A stretch of 64,000 nt of DNA from Hankyongella sp964404985 (GCA_964404985.1 CAYOMD010000011.1:7623-71622), one strand, 5' to 3'; counted from the first letter of the stretch, positions 43,363-52,698 are shown. Numbers and translations: made by a program. Notes: generated by a model from the letters alone, not told the origin.

Positions 43363-44682
43363 TCAGGCCCGTCGCAACCGCCCGACAGCGCCGAGGATCA
43401 CCTCGACCGTGACCGCCAGCACCAGGGACGCCCCGACCAGCGGGAATAGGGCCGCGATGGTCGCGATCATCAGCTTGACCGGGCGCGGCAGCCGGTCCTG
43501 CACGCCACCAGGTGCGGCCAATTGCCCTTTGGGTCGCCGACGCCACCACATATACACCCCGGTCACCACGCTGGCGGCCAGCGTCGTCGCGACCGTCAGC
43601 GCCAGCAGCTGGTTGGCCAGCCCGAACTGCCGGCCCATGTGCGCCATGGTGCCCCACTCCACGGCCTTGGCGAGCGGGCTGTAGTCTGCCCAGCCGATAT
43701 CGTCGATCACGCTGCCGTCGGCGGCATCCAGATATAACGTGCGCTGGCGTTCGGCCTGGTCCGGGGTCAGGCTGATGGTGATCAGGCTGCCGCCGGGCTG
43801 CGGCAAGAAGATGCGCGCACCGGGGGCCACCTTGTAGTCGCGCAGTGCCTGCTCGACATCCGCGAGCGTTGCCCGGCCGTGCCCGTGGTAGCCATGCGGG
43901 GCCGGGCTGTTGGCGATGGTCCAGGGTACGCCGTCATCGGTGGTCAGCCTGTGCTCGGCATGCTGCGGCGCATCGCGGAAGTTGGGGGACGGCTCGGTGA
44001 GCGGGCTGACCGTGCCGATACGCGCGAACTGCACGCCCCAGAAGGCGGACCAGGGCAGGCCGGACAGGATGAGAAAGCCAACCAGCAGCGCATTGACCAT
44101 GGCCGGGATAGCGTGCAGGTCGCGCCAGAAACGCCGCCCGCGCGCCGCCAGCCGCGGCACGAACACACCGCGCAGTCGCCAGTGGCGTGGCCACCAGAGG
44201 ATCAGCCCGGTGCCAAGCATGATCAGCGTCCAGCAGGCCATGAGCTCGACGATGTAGCTGCCCACCTGCCCCGCCATGAGTGTGCCGTGGATGCGGCGCA
44301 CCACTGCCATCAGCCGCCATTCCGGGTCGAGGTCGCCGGTGATGCGCCCGCTGCCCGGATCGACGAACACCAGCCGGTCACTGCTGTTGCGCGTCACCAG
44401 CCACTGGCCGGCCTCCGTCGGGCGCTCGGGCAGCGTGATGCGCTTGACCGCGCCACCCGGGTAGGCGCGCAGGACCGCTGCCTGCTGGTCCATCAGCGGC
44501 AGCGGTTCGCTGACTGCGGGCACCTGCATGAGGTCCCTGTAGACCAGCCCCTCGATCTCGCGGTCAAACAGGTAGAGCGAACCGGTGATGCAGAGCAGCA
44601 AGACAAACGGGGCCACCATAAGCCCAGCATAGAAATGCCAGCGCCAGATGGCACGGTATGCGCCGGGGTTGGTATCGCGCAT
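43363..44682 (-). CDS. PepSY-domain membrane protein (siderophore/iron utilisation type)
   Basis: This 439-aa inner-membrane protein has about four membrane helices (for example YAGLMVAPFVLLLCITGSLY near residue 15, and helices near 190, 335 and 385). PepSY-like segments lie in the periplasmic loops (WLVTRNSSDRLVFVDPGSGR; ADVEQALRDYKVAPGARIF). Such proteins are encoded beside TonB-dependent siderophore receptors and are thought to act as ferric-siderophore reductases. It starts 10 bases after the receptor stop codon, so it is in one operon with it. Confidence 0.9.
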   Translation of the reverse strand: MRDTNPGAYRAIWRWHFYAGLMVAPFVLLLCITGSLYLFDREIEGLVYRDLMQVPAVSEPLPLMDQQAAVLRAYPGGAVKRITLPERPTEAGQWLVTRNSSDRLVFVDPGSGRITGDLDPEWRLMAVVRRIHGTLMAGQVGSYIVELMACWTLIMLGTGLILWWPRHWRLRGVFVPRLAARGRRFWRDLHAIPAMVNALLVGFLILSGLPWSAFWGVQFARIGTVSPLTEPSPNFRDAPQHAEHRLTTDDGVPWTIANSPAPHGYHGHGRATLADVEQALRDYKVAPGARIFLPQPGGSLITISLTPDQAERQRTLYLDAADGSVIDDIGWADYSPLAKAVEWGTMAHMGRQFGLANQLLALTVATTLAASVVTGVYMWWRRRPKGQLAAPGGVQDRLPRPVKLMIATIAALFPLVGASLVLAVTVEVILGAVGRLRRA

Positions 44683-44692
44683 ACGGTCCTCC

Positions 44693-46774
44693 TTACCAGT
44701 TCAGGGTGATGCGGCCACTGACAGTACGCGGATCGCCGGGGTAGACGACATTCGCGTTGCCCTGGTTTGCCACCGTGAAGTAGCGGGCATCAGCCAGATT
44801 GTTGATGCTGAGGTCAAGCTGAAGCCAGCGCCACTGGTAGCCCAGCCCGATATCGGCGACAGCGTAATCCTCGAGTGAAATCGCACTGGCGTTCGCGACC
44901 GCCCGGCTGCCGACATAACTGACGCCGCCGCGCAGTTCCAGCCCATGACCAAGCGCCGCAGTACCGCGCACCGTGCCGGTATGGCGCGGGACGTCCGCGA
45001 TGCGGCCGCCGATTTCCGCTGTGTCCGCGCTGCCGGTGATCTGGCCGCGCAGATAGGCATAGCCGCCTGTCAGGGTCAGCGCCTCGATTGGTCGCCACTC
45101 CCCCTCCAGCTCCATGCCGCGCACCCGCAGATTGCCAATGGCGCGCGAGAATCCAGGGTTATCGAGATCGTCGCCGGCGACGTCCTGGCGGCGGATCTGG
45201 AACCCGCCGATGCTGACGCGCAGGTTCTCCCCGCTGTAGCGCATGCCGAGTTCGACCTGGTTGGAGGTCTCCGGCGGGAGGGGATTGCCGTTCACCAATC
45301 GCAGGCCGAACACATTCTCGACATCGAAACCGGTGTTGTAGCCGGTGAATAGGCTGAAACCGTGGCCAAGCTTCCAGGTCGCACCGATCTGCCAGGTAGT
45401 CGAGGTGATGTTCGCCTCGTCGACCGGCCCGAGGTCCGTTGGGTCGGTGCTGAAATAGCCATCGTTGTTGAGCCATGACTGGCGCACGCCGCCCAGCAGT
45501 TCGATATCGGGCGTAATCTCGATCCGGTCCTGGAAGTAGACGGCATAGCCGTTCAGCGACTGGCGGAAATCGAAGCCGAATGTGCTCGCCGGTGGCACAG
45601 TCAGGTATACCGGGTTCAGGGCGTTGATCGAGGGCACAGTGACGAAGTTTGACTGCAGGAAGGTGCTGCGTTCGCGGTCAAACTCGAAGCCTGCCAGCAG
45701 GCGATGAGTGAGCGGGCCGGTCTTGACGCTGCCGGCAAGGTCAAGCTGCGCGATGATGTAATCATCGTCCTCCGCACCGATCCGGCCGGTGCGGCGCACC
45801 AGCGTCGGATCGCCAGCCTCGACGCCGCGCACGCGGATTTCCGTGAACGGCGTCTTGAGTTGCGAGTATTGGAGGCGAGGGGTCAGGGTCCAGCCGCCAC
45901 CGAGGTTGAAATCGACCCAGGCCTGCACCAGTGGCGAACTGGCGCTCAGGTCGCTGAAGCCCGGCTCAGCCAGGAAGCGGCTGCGGGGAATATCCGCAAC
46001 ACCGTTGCTGACCACGGTGCCGACAACCGGCAGACCGGGGTTGGAGCGCGTGCGGCGCTCCACATATTCCGTCACCAGATGCGCCACCGCCCAGTCCGCC
46101 GGTTGCCAACGCAGCGTGAGCGCGACATTCTCCCGATCAATGTCCTGGAAGTCGACGAAGGTGCCTGAGCGTTCAAGTTCACCGGTCAGCCGCACTGAGA
46201 ATGTTTCAGTCACCGGGCCGCCGATATCGAGCGTCACCTGACGCTGCTGATAGTTGCCGAACGTGCCCGCGACGCTGGCCTCCCACTGTTCGGTGGGCTG
46301 CTTGGTGACAATCGAGATGATGCCGCCGACCGCCGACTGGCCATAGAGCACGGCGCTCGGGCCTTTCAGCACTTCCAGGCGCGCGATGTTGGACAGGGCC
46401 GACGCGTCGACATCTTCATAATAGCGCTGGCGGATACCGTTGCGCATCTGATCGACCAGGAAACCGCGGACCTTGAGGCTGAAGCTCTGGAAGCGGGCAA
46501 CACGGCTGTTGCCGACGCTAGCGGACGGGATGGCACGCAAAGCCTCCCCGATGCTGGTGGCACCCCGCGCGATCAGATCGTCCGCGCCAATCACCTGGAT
46601 TGATTGCGGCACCTTGTCGATTGGAATGCCGGACTTGAGGCCGAAGTCTTCCGAACCTTTGAGGCCCGTGACCAAAATCTGGTCGAGTGGCGTGGCGTCT
46701 TCGGCATGCGCCGATACGGCAAACAGGCAGGCGAGCGCGGTCGTGGCGCGCAGCACAAGCGTGTGCATGGTCAT
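44693..46774 (-). CDS. TonB-dependent siderophore receptor
   Basis: This 693-aa outer-membrane receptor has a signal peptide (MTMHTLVLRATTALACLFAV...SAHAE). The plug domain follows (DQILVTG near the N-terminus as TonB box region, PQSIQVIGADDLIARGA, then IARLEVLKGPSAVLYGQSAV and GGIISIVTKQPT), then a 22-strand barrel ending in an aromatic residue (VSGRITLNW). The plug motifs are typical of siderophore receptors. GAGGA precedes the ATG at 46774. The ligand is unknown. A DUF2946 gene and a 57-aa gene precede it. Confidence 0.95.
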   Translation of the reverse strand: MTMHTLVLRATTALACLFAVSAHAEDATPLDQILVTGLKGSEDFGLKSGIPIDKVPQSIQVIGADDLIARGATSIGEALRAIPSASVGNSRVARFQSFSLKVRGFLVDQMRNGIRQRYYEDVDASALSNIARLEVLKGPSAVLYGQSAVGGIISIVTKQPTEQWEASVAGTFGNYQQRQVTLDIGGPVTETFSVRLTGELERSGTFVDFQDIDRENVALTLRWQPADWAVAHLVTEYVERRTRSNPGLPVVGTVVSNGVADIPRSRFLAEPGFSDLSASSPLVQAWVDFNLGGGWTLTPRLQYSQLKTPFTEIRVRGVEAGDPTLVRRTGRIGAEDDDYIIAQLDLAGSVKTGPLTHRLLAGFEFDRERSTFLQSNFVTVPSINALNPVYLTVPPASTFGFDFRQSLNGYAVYFQDRIEITPDIELLGGVRQSWLNNDGYFSTDPTDLGPVDEANITSTTWQIGATWKLGHGFSLFTGYNTGFDVENVFGLRLVNGNPLPPETSNQVELGMRYSGENLRVSIGGFQIRRQDVAGDDLDNPGFSRAIGNLRVRGMELEGEWRPIEALTLTGGYAYLRGQITGSADTAEIGGRIADVPRHTGTVRGTAALGHGLELRGGVSYVGSRAVANASAISLEDYAVADIGLGYQWRWLQLDLSINNLADARYFTVANQGNANVVYPGDPRTVSGRITLNW

Positions 46775-46832
46775 GGAGGTGGATCCTCTGAAAGCAAGAC
46801 TGTGCATCCGGCGCTGCCGGACGGATGGCGCT

Positions 46833-47234
46833 TCAGAGGATGGCGGGAGGGCCGGTGGCAGGCGGTGGCGGTGCGGCGAGCCCGGCACCGGGTCGCACAA
46901 TGAACAATGCAACGGGCGAGGACGCATGGGCCGGCTGGAACAGCGTCGGCGCGATGTCTGGCGTGAGTGCTGCAGCCGTCAATGCGGAGAAGGCGCACGG
47001 CGCATCATCGCTGTGCTGGTCGTCATTGTGTTGATCGTCCGGCGCAGCACGATGCAGCGTGCCGTCCGCATCAACCCAGCCGCTGACCATCCCGTCGCTC
47101 GTGCAGAGCGTGACCATCAGGCCGCCCGACGGGGTTGCCGCCAGCATCGTGCCCGGCGCCAGCACGATCTTCATCAGGATGGCGAGTATCGCCAGCCATC
47201 GCGCCAAGCCACTTGATGATATGTCAGATATCAT
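46833..47234 (-). CDS. DUF2946-type small secreted protein
   Basis: This 133-aa protein has one N-terminal hydrophobic segment (WLAILAILMKIVLAPGTML) and a periplasmic part with a His/Asp-rich loop (DDQHNDDQHSDDAPC) between two cysteines (LCTSDG and DAPCAFSAL). This is the DUF2946 pattern, commonly found beside TonB receptors of metal-uptake loci; the His/Asp/Cys cluster suggests metal binding. It lies 58 bases before the receptor on the same strand, and 38 bases after the 57-aa gene. Confidence 0.78.
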   Translation of the reverse strand: MISDISSSGLARWLAILAILMKIVLAPGTMLAATPSGGLMVTLCTSDGMVSGWVDADGTLHRAAPDDQHNDDQHSDDAPCAFSALTAAALTPDIAPTLFQPAHASSPVALFIVRPGAGLAAPPPPATGPPAIL

Positions 47235-47272
47235 GCGAGCGCGCTTAGGGCACTCTGCACCGTTTGTCAGGG

Positions 47273-47446
47273 CTATTCTGTCTGCGGCGGATTGCCGCCC
47301 TGCACGGTCTTCGCGAGGTCGGCCACCAGATCCAGTAGTGCGTAGCGCACCCAGGGATCGCGCACCTGTTTCCAGGCGGCCAACAACTGCTGCACGTCAC
47401 GCTGCATTGCTATGCGGGTCTGTTTTTCATCTCGCATCGGCTCCAT
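47273..47446 (-). CDS. Small 57-aa helical protein, head of uptake operon
   Basis: This short frame has a strong ribosome site (AGGAG, 7 bases before the ATG) and a protein-like sequence: MEPMRDEKQTRIAMQRDVQQ, then LLAAWKQVRDPWVRYALLDL, then VADLAKTVQGGNPPQTE. It is charged, helical and has no membrane segment. It is the first gene on the strand before DUF2946 and the receptor. I do not recognise a family; it may be a small regulator or partner protein. Its size explains why it may be missed by gene callers. Confidence 0.6.
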   Translation of the reverse strand: MEPMRDEKQTRIAMQRDVQQLLAAWKQVRDPWVRYALLDLVADLAKTVQGGNPPQTE

Positions 47447-47504
47447 AAATCACTCCTGACAAAACTGATTGCCTGAGGAGTGTGGGAGATAGGGCAAGGA
47501 GGGT

Positions 47505-47522
47505 ATCCCCTGAACAGGGGAT
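47505..47522. terminator. Perfect palindrome after glmS
   Basis: ATCCCCTG and CAGGGGAT are 8-bp perfect arms around AA, starting 8 bases after the glmS stop (on the minus strand). A strong stem at this point could end glmS transcription, but there is no T-run beyond it, so Rho-independent action is doubtful. Confidence 0.4.
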
Positions 47523-47529
47523 TGACCGG

Positions 47530-49353
47530 CTATTCAACTGTGACGGATTTTGCCAGGTTGCGCGGCTGGTCAACGTCCGTGCCCTTGGCGACCGCCACGT
47601 GATAGGCGATCAGCTGCACCGCAATCGCATAGACCAGCGGCGCGATGAAGCCATCCACATCCGGCACGGTGATGCTGGCGAAGGCTTCAGCACCGTGGGC
47701 GGCTACACCCGCCGCATCCGAAATAAGCACAACCTTGCCACCACGCGCGATCACCTCGTGCATGTTGGACAGCGTCTTGTCCGCAAGCGGGCCGGACGGT
47801 GCGAGCACGACCACCGGCACGTTCTCGTCGATCAGGGCAATCGGCCCGTGCTTCATCTCGCCAGCGGCATAGCCCTCGGCGTGGATGTAGCTGATTTCCT
47901 TGAGCTTGAGCGCGCCTTCCAGCGCCAGCGGATAATCTGGCCCGCGACCGAGATAGAGCACGTCCTGCGCCTTGGCGATCTGGTGGGCGAGCGGCTCCAG
48001 ATGGTCGAGTGCATTCAGCGTATCGTTCATGCGCGCAGGCGCCTCCGCCAGCAACCCGGCGAGACGGGATTCTCCGGTCGCATCGATCCGGCCCTTGGCC
48101 CGGGCGAGCGCCACCGCGAAAGCCGCAAGCACTGACAACTGGCAGGTGAACGCCTTGGTGGAGGCGACACCGATTTCCGGCCCGGCGTGGGTCGGCAGCA
48201 TCACGTCTGCTTCTCGTGCCATAGTCGAGGTGACGACGTTGACGACCGTTGCGATATGCTGGCCATGCGCCTTGCAGTGGCGCAGCGCCGCCAGCGTATC
48301 TGCCGTCTCACCCGATTGCGAGATGAACAGCGCCAGGCCGCCGGGGCTCAAGACCGGATCGCGGTAGCGGAATTCGGAGGCGATATCCAGCTCGACCGGT
48401 ACGCGCGCCAGCTGCTCGATCCAGTATTTGCCGACCATGCCGGCATAAAAACTGGTGCCGCAGGCCACAACCGTGATCCGCTCGACGCCGGCCAGATCGA
48501 ACGGCAGATTGGGCAGTGCCACGGTGCCATCGACCGGGTTCAGGTAGCTGGAGAGCGTCTGGGCGACCACTGTCGGCTGCTCGTGGATTTCCTTCAGCAT
48601 GAAGTGGCGGTAGTTGCCCTTTTCCACCAACCCTGCGCCGACGCTGATCGTCTGCACCGGGCGCACAACCGGCTGGTCGTCGGCGGTGTAGACCTGCGCG
48701 CTGTGCTTGCTCAGCACCGCCCAGTCGCCTTCTTCCAGATAGCAAACCCGGTTGGTGAGCGTGGCCAGTGCGATGGCATCAGACCCCAGATACATTTCGC
48801 CGTCGCCATAGCCGACCACCAGCGGACTGCCGCGCCGCGCGCCGATCAGCAAGTCGTGCTCGCCGGTGAACAGGATCGCGAGCGCAAACGCGCCGTGGAG
48901 GCGCTTCAGGGTCTCACGCACCGCAGCGACTGGACTCGCCCCCTGCTCCAAAGCCTTGGTGACAAGGTGCGCCACGACTTCGGTATCGGTCTGGGACTCG
49001 AACACCCGGCCATCGGCGGCGAGTTCGGCGCGCAGTTCCTTAAAATTCTCGATGATGCCGTTGTGGACGAGGCAGACCCGGTCGGTCGCATGCGGGTGGG
49101 CGTTGGCCTCATTGGGGGCACCATGGGTCGCCCAGCGGGTGTGGGCGATACCGATGACACCGGGCAACGGCTCGGCTGCGAGCTTTCGCCCGAGGTTCAC
49201 CAGCTTGCCCTCGGCGCGCCGGCGCTCGATACGTCCGTTCACGAGGGTCGCGACACCCGCCGAATCATAGCCCCGGTATTCCAGCCGCTTCAGGCCGTCC
49301 AGCAACCGGTCCGCGACCGTATCTTCCCCAACAATGCCAATGATGCCGCACAT
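47530..49353 (-). CDS. glmS: Glutamine-fructose-6-phosphate aminotransferase (isomerizing)
   Basis: This 607-aa enzyme starts MCGIIGIVGEDTV, so the catalytic nucleophile is Cys2 after Met removal. The class II amidotransferase domain has HTRWATHGAPNEANAHPH (residues about 72-89). The isomerase part has two SIS domains with SQSGETADTLAALRHCKAHG and TKAFTCQLSVLAAFA, and ends DQPRNLAKSVTVE. It makes glucosamine 6-phosphate for peptidoglycan and LPS. Together with glmU it covers the route to UDP-GlcNAc. Confidence 0.98.
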   Translation of the reverse strand: MCGIIGIVGEDTVADRLLDGLKRLEYRGYDSAGVATLVNGRIERRRAEGKLVNLGRKLAAEPLPGVIGIAHTRWATHGAPNEANAHPHATDRVCLVHNGIIENFKELRAELAADGRVFESQTDTEVVAHLVTKALEQGASPVAAVRETLKRLHGAFALAILFTGEHDLLIGARRGSPLVVGYGDGEMYLGSDAIALATLTNRVCYLEEGDWAVLSKHSAQVYTADDQPVVRPVQTISVGAGLVEKGNYRHFMLKEIHEQPTVVAQTLSSYLNPVDGTVALPNLPFDLAGVERITVVACGTSFYAGMVGKYWIEQLARVPVELDIASEFRYRDPVLSPGGLALFISQSGETADTLAALRHCKAHGQHIATVVNVVTSTMAREADVMLPTHAGPEIGVASTKAFTCQLSVLAAFAVALARAKGRIDATGESRLAGLLAEAPARMNDTLNALDHLEPLAHQIAKAQDVLYLGRGPDYPLALEGALKLKEISYIHAEGYAAGEMKHGPIALIDENVPVVVLAPSGPLADKTLSNMHEVIARGGKVVLISDAAGVAAHGAEAFASITVPDVDGFIAPLVYAIAVQLIAYHVAVAKGTDVDQPRNLAKSVTVE

Positions 49354-49480
49354 CGCTCGTCTGTCCCTTTAAGGTTCGCTGCTCCCCAAGCATGCGAATG
49401 CGCCCTTGTAAACGGGAAGTTATGAAGGGATGTTTGCGATGCGTTCCAGTAGTGCACAGACCCGGCGTAGCGAGACGTTC

Positions 49481-50230
49481 ATGGCCATTTTTTCACATCT
49501 CCCCCTGATCGCCGCCGCCGGGTTGCTGCTTGTGCTCCTGCTGGCCAGTCTGGAAGCGGGCAGGCGGATCGGCAAGGCCATGCCAAAGATGGCGCAGCCA
49601 CCGGATCACCTGCTGTCCGCGATGCTTGGCCTGCTTGCACTCCTGCTCGGCTTCACTTTCTCCCTCGCGCTTAATCGCCATGAGTCGCGCCGCGATCTCG
49701 TGATTGCCGAGGCAAACGCCATCGGCACGACATGGCTGCGGGTCCGCCTGCTTGACGAGCCGCACCGCGCGACACTGCAGGGCCAGATGCGCGATTATGT
49801 GACTGTTCGCCTAAACTGGTCCGAGGTCGACGCAGACGCCAATGCCATGGATGCAACACAGGCGATGCAGGAGACGCTCTGGACCAGTCTTGGCAAGGCC
49901 GTGCAGGACGCGCCGTCTTCGCTGCTGGTGCGGGGCCTGATGGACTCGATGAATGAGAGCTTTGACCTTGCCGCCGCGCGCGCAGCCGCGCGCAGTGCGC
50001 ACCTGCCGGATCGTGTGCTGGAGGTGTTGCTCCTCTACATGGTGGTCTGCGCGCTGATCCTCGGGTCTGTATCTTCTGCAAGCAATACGCGCCACCACGT
50101 GGCCTATGGCCTGCTCATGCTGCTGCTGGTCCTGGCCTTCAGCCTCATTCTGGACCTTGACCGCTCACGCAGTGGCGGGATTCAGATCTCCCAGCGCCCG
50201 CTTGAGGACCTGTCGGCCAGTCTGCGGTAG
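49481..50230 (+). CDS. DUF4239/bestrophin-like membrane protein
   Basis: This 249-aa protein has two N-terminal membrane helices (AAAGLLLVLLLASLEAGRRI and LLSAMLGLLALLLGFTFSLA), a soluble middle (NRHESRRDLVIAEANAIGTT, then RDYVTVRLNWSEVDADANAM) and two C-terminal helices (LLLYMVVCALILGSVSSAS and GLLMLLLVLAFSLILDLDRS). This is the DUF4239 bestrophin-like layout, possibly a channel. A start at 49430 would add 17 residues; I prefer 49481, where the sequence turns membrane-like. It sits between glmU and glmS on the other strand, separating them. Confidence 0.82.
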   Translation: MAIFSHLPLIAAAGLLLVLLLASLEAGRRIGKAMPKMAQPPDHLLSAMLGLLALLLGFTFSLALNRHESRRDLVIAEANAIGTTWLRVRLLDEPHRATLQGQMRDYVTVRLNWSEVDADANAMDATQAMQETLWTSLGKAVQDAPSSLLVRGLMDSMNESFDLAAARAAARSAHLPDRVLEVLLLYMVVCALILGSVSSASNTRHHVAYGLLMLLLVLAFSLILDLDRSRSGGIQISQRPLEDLSASLR

Positions 50231-50234
50231 CGCC

Positions 50235-51620
50235 TCATCCCTTAAGCTTTGCGGCCTTCTTCGCCTGCATGGCCGCGCGGAAGCGGGCCGCCCAGCCGGG
50301 CTTCTCCGCCGGTTCGCCGCGCCCGAGGTAGAGCGCATCCGCCGCCACATCGCGTACCACCACCGAGCCTGCACCGACGATCGCGCCATCCCCGACCGTG
50401 ACCGGTGCGACCAGCGCCGAATTGGAGCCGATGAATGCGCCTGCCCCTACGGTGGTCTTATACTTCAGGAAGCCATCGTAATTGCAGGTGATGGTCCCGG
50501 CTCCGATGTTGGCGTCCGCGCCGATCTCCGCGTCGCCGATGTAGGTCAGGTGGCTGACTTTCGCGCCGATATGCAGCACGGACGCCTTGATCTCGACGAA
50601 GTTGCCGACCTTGGCCCCGACGCGCAGGTCCGCCCCCGGTCGCAGCCGGGCGAACGGGCCGACACTGGCCCCGGTCGCGACCCGGCAGCCCTCCAGGTGG
50701 CAGAAGGCGTGGATGACCGCACCGTCCTCGACGACGACCTTCGGGCCGAACACCACATTCGGCTCGACCACCACATCGCGGCCCAGCCGGGTGTCGTGGC
50801 TGAAGAAGACCGTCTCCGGCGCAACCAGCGTGACGCCGGCCAGCATGGCCTCCCTGCGGCGTGTCGCCTGGAACTGCGCCTCCAGCGCCGCGAGCTCGAC
50901 CCGGCTGTTGACGCCGGCGACCTCTGCCTCGTCCGTTGTCACGACAGCGGTGGGCAAGCCTTGCGCGCGCGCCAGCATGACGATGTCCGGCAGATAATAT
51001 TCGCCCGCTGCATTGTCGTTGGTCACCTGGTCCAGCAGCGGGAACAGGTGCGCGGCCTGCACCGCCATCAGTCCCGCGTTGCACAGCCGGACTGCGCGCT
51101 CGGCAGCACTGGCATCCTTGAACTCGACCATGCGGTCGATGGCACCCGTCTGGTCCAGCAGGATACGCCCGTAGGCGCCGGGGTCTGCTGCCTCAAACCC
51201 CAGCACGACAGCCGCCGGTTTCGTGCCACCGAGCGGCGCGTGAAGCCGCTCCAGCATCGCCTGCAGAGTCTCGGGGCGTACCAGCGGCACATCGCCGTAG
51301 AGAATGAGCACGACACCGGAAAACCCGGCCATGGCGTCACGCGCAGCCATCACGGCGTGGCCGGTGCCCAGTTGCGGCTCCTGCAGCGCCGTCGTCACGC
51401 TGCTACGCCCCGCCAGAGCGGTGTCGAGTTGTTCCTTGCGGTCGCCGACCACCACCACGATCCGGGTCGCGCCGAGGCTGGTCACGCTATCCAGCACATG
51501 GTCGATCATCGGCTTGCCCCCAATCGGGTGCAGCACCTTGTGGGTGTCGCTTTTCATCCGGGTGCCCTTGCCCGCGGCAAGAACAATGGCGGCAAGCGGC
51601 AATGCGGCGGACTGTGTCAT
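50235..51620 (-). CDS. glmU: Bifunctional GlmU: GlcN-1-P acetyltransferase / GlcNAc-1-P uridyltransferase
   Basis: This 461-aa enzyme has the N-terminal pyrophosphorylase motif LAAGKGTRMKSDTHKVLHPI (UTP binding), LYGDVPLV, and the C-terminal left-handed beta-helix of hexapeptide repeats from about residue 250 (GADANIGAGTITCNYDGFLK with the active-site region). It completes UDP-GlcNAc synthesis. The start at 51620 has AGGA upstream; an ATG 6 bases earlier is possible. It is divergent from gph. Confidence 0.97.
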   Translation of the reverse strand: MTQSAALPLAAIVLAAGKGTRMKSDTHKVLHPIGGKPMIDHVLDSVTSLGATRIVVVVGDRKEQLDTALAGRSSVTTALQEPQLGTGHAVMAARDAMAGFSGVVLILYGDVPLVRPETLQAMLERLHAPLGGTKPAAVVLGFEAADPGAYGRILLDQTGAIDRMVEFKDASAAERAVRLCNAGLMAVQAAHLFPLLDQVTNDNAAGEYYLPDIVMLARAQGLPTAVVTTDEAEVAGVNSRVELAALEAQFQATRRREAMLAGVTLVAPETVFFSHDTRLGRDVVVEPNVVFGPKVVVEDGAVIHAFCHLEGCRVATGASVGPFARLRPGADLRVGAKVGNFVEIKASVLHIGAKVSHLTYIGDAEIGADANIGAGTITCNYDGFLKYKTTVGAGAFIGSNSALVAPVTVGDGAIVGAGSVVVRDVAADALYLGRGEPAEKPGWAARFRAAMQAKKAAKLKG

Positions 51621-51712
51621 GATCATCCTGGGGCTTCGTTAGCAATGGTTGCGCTCGGTGAGCATCTGCCACACAAGGCCGGGATACGCCAAGTCGCCAG
51701 CAAGGTTCATCA

Positions 51713-52393
51713 ATGCCCCCCATAACCGTTATCTTCGATCTGGATGGTACGCTGGTCGATACCGGTCCGGATATCGCCGCTGCCCTCAACCATTCGCTGG
51801 GCCTGCTCGGCTATCCGCCCTTCGAGCTGGATGATGTCGCCAAGCTGGTCGGCCATGGCGCGCGCGCCTTGATCGAGCGCGGCCTGCAACGCCAGGGCCT
51901 GGCCGCCAGCAGCGACGACGCCAAGGCGCTGCTCGACAAGGCCCTGCCCGCCTTCATGCGCTATTATGCCGCCAACATCTGCGTCGGGTCGCAACCCTAC
52001 CCCGGGATTGTCGGCGTGCTGGACCGGCTGGCCGCCAGAGGCGCGCGCATTGGCGTGTGCACCAACAAGCCGCTCATGCTCAGCACCGGCCTGTTCGAGG
52101 CACTGGGCTGGTCGTCCCGCTTCCATGCGGTACTCGGCGGCGACAGCCTGCCCGTGCGCAAGCCGGACCCGCTGCACCTGCTGGAGACCATCGCACAGGC
52201 TGGCGGCGACCGGACGCGTGCAGTCATGGTCGGCGACAGCACCGTCGATGTCGAGGCGGCCAAAGCGGCAGGCGTGCCCGTGATCGCCGTCTCGTTTGGC
52301 TTCTCCGAAACGCCGGCGACAGACTTCGGTGCGGACGCGGTGATCGAGCACTATGACGATTTCGATCCGGTCCTCGACCGCCTGATCGGTTGA
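51713..52393 (+). CDS. gph: Phosphoglycolate phosphatase (HAD superfamily)
   Basis: This 226-aa HAD hydrolase starts PPITVIFDLDGTLVDTGPDI (catalytic DxDGT near residue 8-12). CTNKPLML is motif II, KPDP motif III lysine and VMVGDSTVDVEAAKAAG motif IV. The cap domain is helical, of Gph type (LNHSLGLLGYPPFELDDV). It removes phosphate from 2-phosphoglycolate. HAD substrate range is broad, so the substrate assignment is moderate. Confidence 0.88.
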   Translation: MPPITVIFDLDGTLVDTGPDIAAALNHSLGLLGYPPFELDDVAKLVGHGARALIERGLQRQGLAASSDDAKALLDKALPAFMRYYAANICVGSQPYPGIVGVLDRLAARGARIGVCTNKPLMLSTGLFEALGWSSRFHAVLGGDSLPVRKPDPLHLLETIAQAGGDRTRAVMVGDSTVDVEAAKAAGVPVIAVSFGFSETPATDFGADAVIEHYDDFDPVLDRLIG

Positions 52394-52428
52394 CGATTGA
52401 GGGTGTATTATCCGCGGGATTGGTGTAG

Positions 52429-52453
52429 ACTGGTTAAAACAACTGGTTGAAAC
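52429..52453. promoter_or_regulatory. Direct repeats before the Phd/VapC pair
   Basis: ACTGGTTAAAAC (52429-52440) and ACTGGTTGAAAC (52442-52453) are 12-bp direct repeats with one mismatch, offset by 13 bases, ending 2 bases before the antitoxin ATG. They overlap the start region, so a bound antitoxin or toxin-antitoxin complex would block expression. Confidence 0.5.
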
Positions 52454-52455
52454 TC

Positions 52456-52698
52456 ATGCGCACAATCCAGTCCACACAAGCCAAAACGCACCTTGCCGAG
52501 CTGCTGGATGCTGTAGAGCGTGGTGAGACATTCGTTATTACCCGTCACGGCAAGGCCATCGCACAATTGTCCCGCACGACCGACAGCGCAGTGGAAGTGC
52601 TCGGAGTGGCGGCGCAATTGCGCGCCTTGCGTGCACAGGTCCCCGTCGGCGCGCTTGACGATATTCTGGGTGATCGCCACGCTGGCCACCGCGTCTGA
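52456..52698 (+). CDS. Phd/YefM-family antitoxin
   Basis: This 80-aa protein begins MRTIQSTQAKTHLAELLDAV then GETFVITRHGKAIAQL, the DNA-binding Phd/YefM N-terminal fold. The C-terminal half (AAQLRALRAQVPVGALDDIL) should be a flexible helix that covers the toxin. The start at 52456 follows the direct repeats. It overlaps the toxin gene by one base, the classic antitoxin-toxin order. It should bind and neutralise the PIN-domain ribonuclease and repress the operon. Confidence 0.88.
   Translation: MRTIQSTQAKTHLAELLDAVERGETFVITRHGKAIAQLSRTTDSAVEVLGVAAQLRALRAQVPVGALDDILGDRHAGHRV

Noticed and set aside
52390..52411. TTGACG and TATTAT as a sigma-70-type promoter for the Phd/VapC pair
   Set aside because: The spacing between the boxes is 10 bases, too short for a working promoter.
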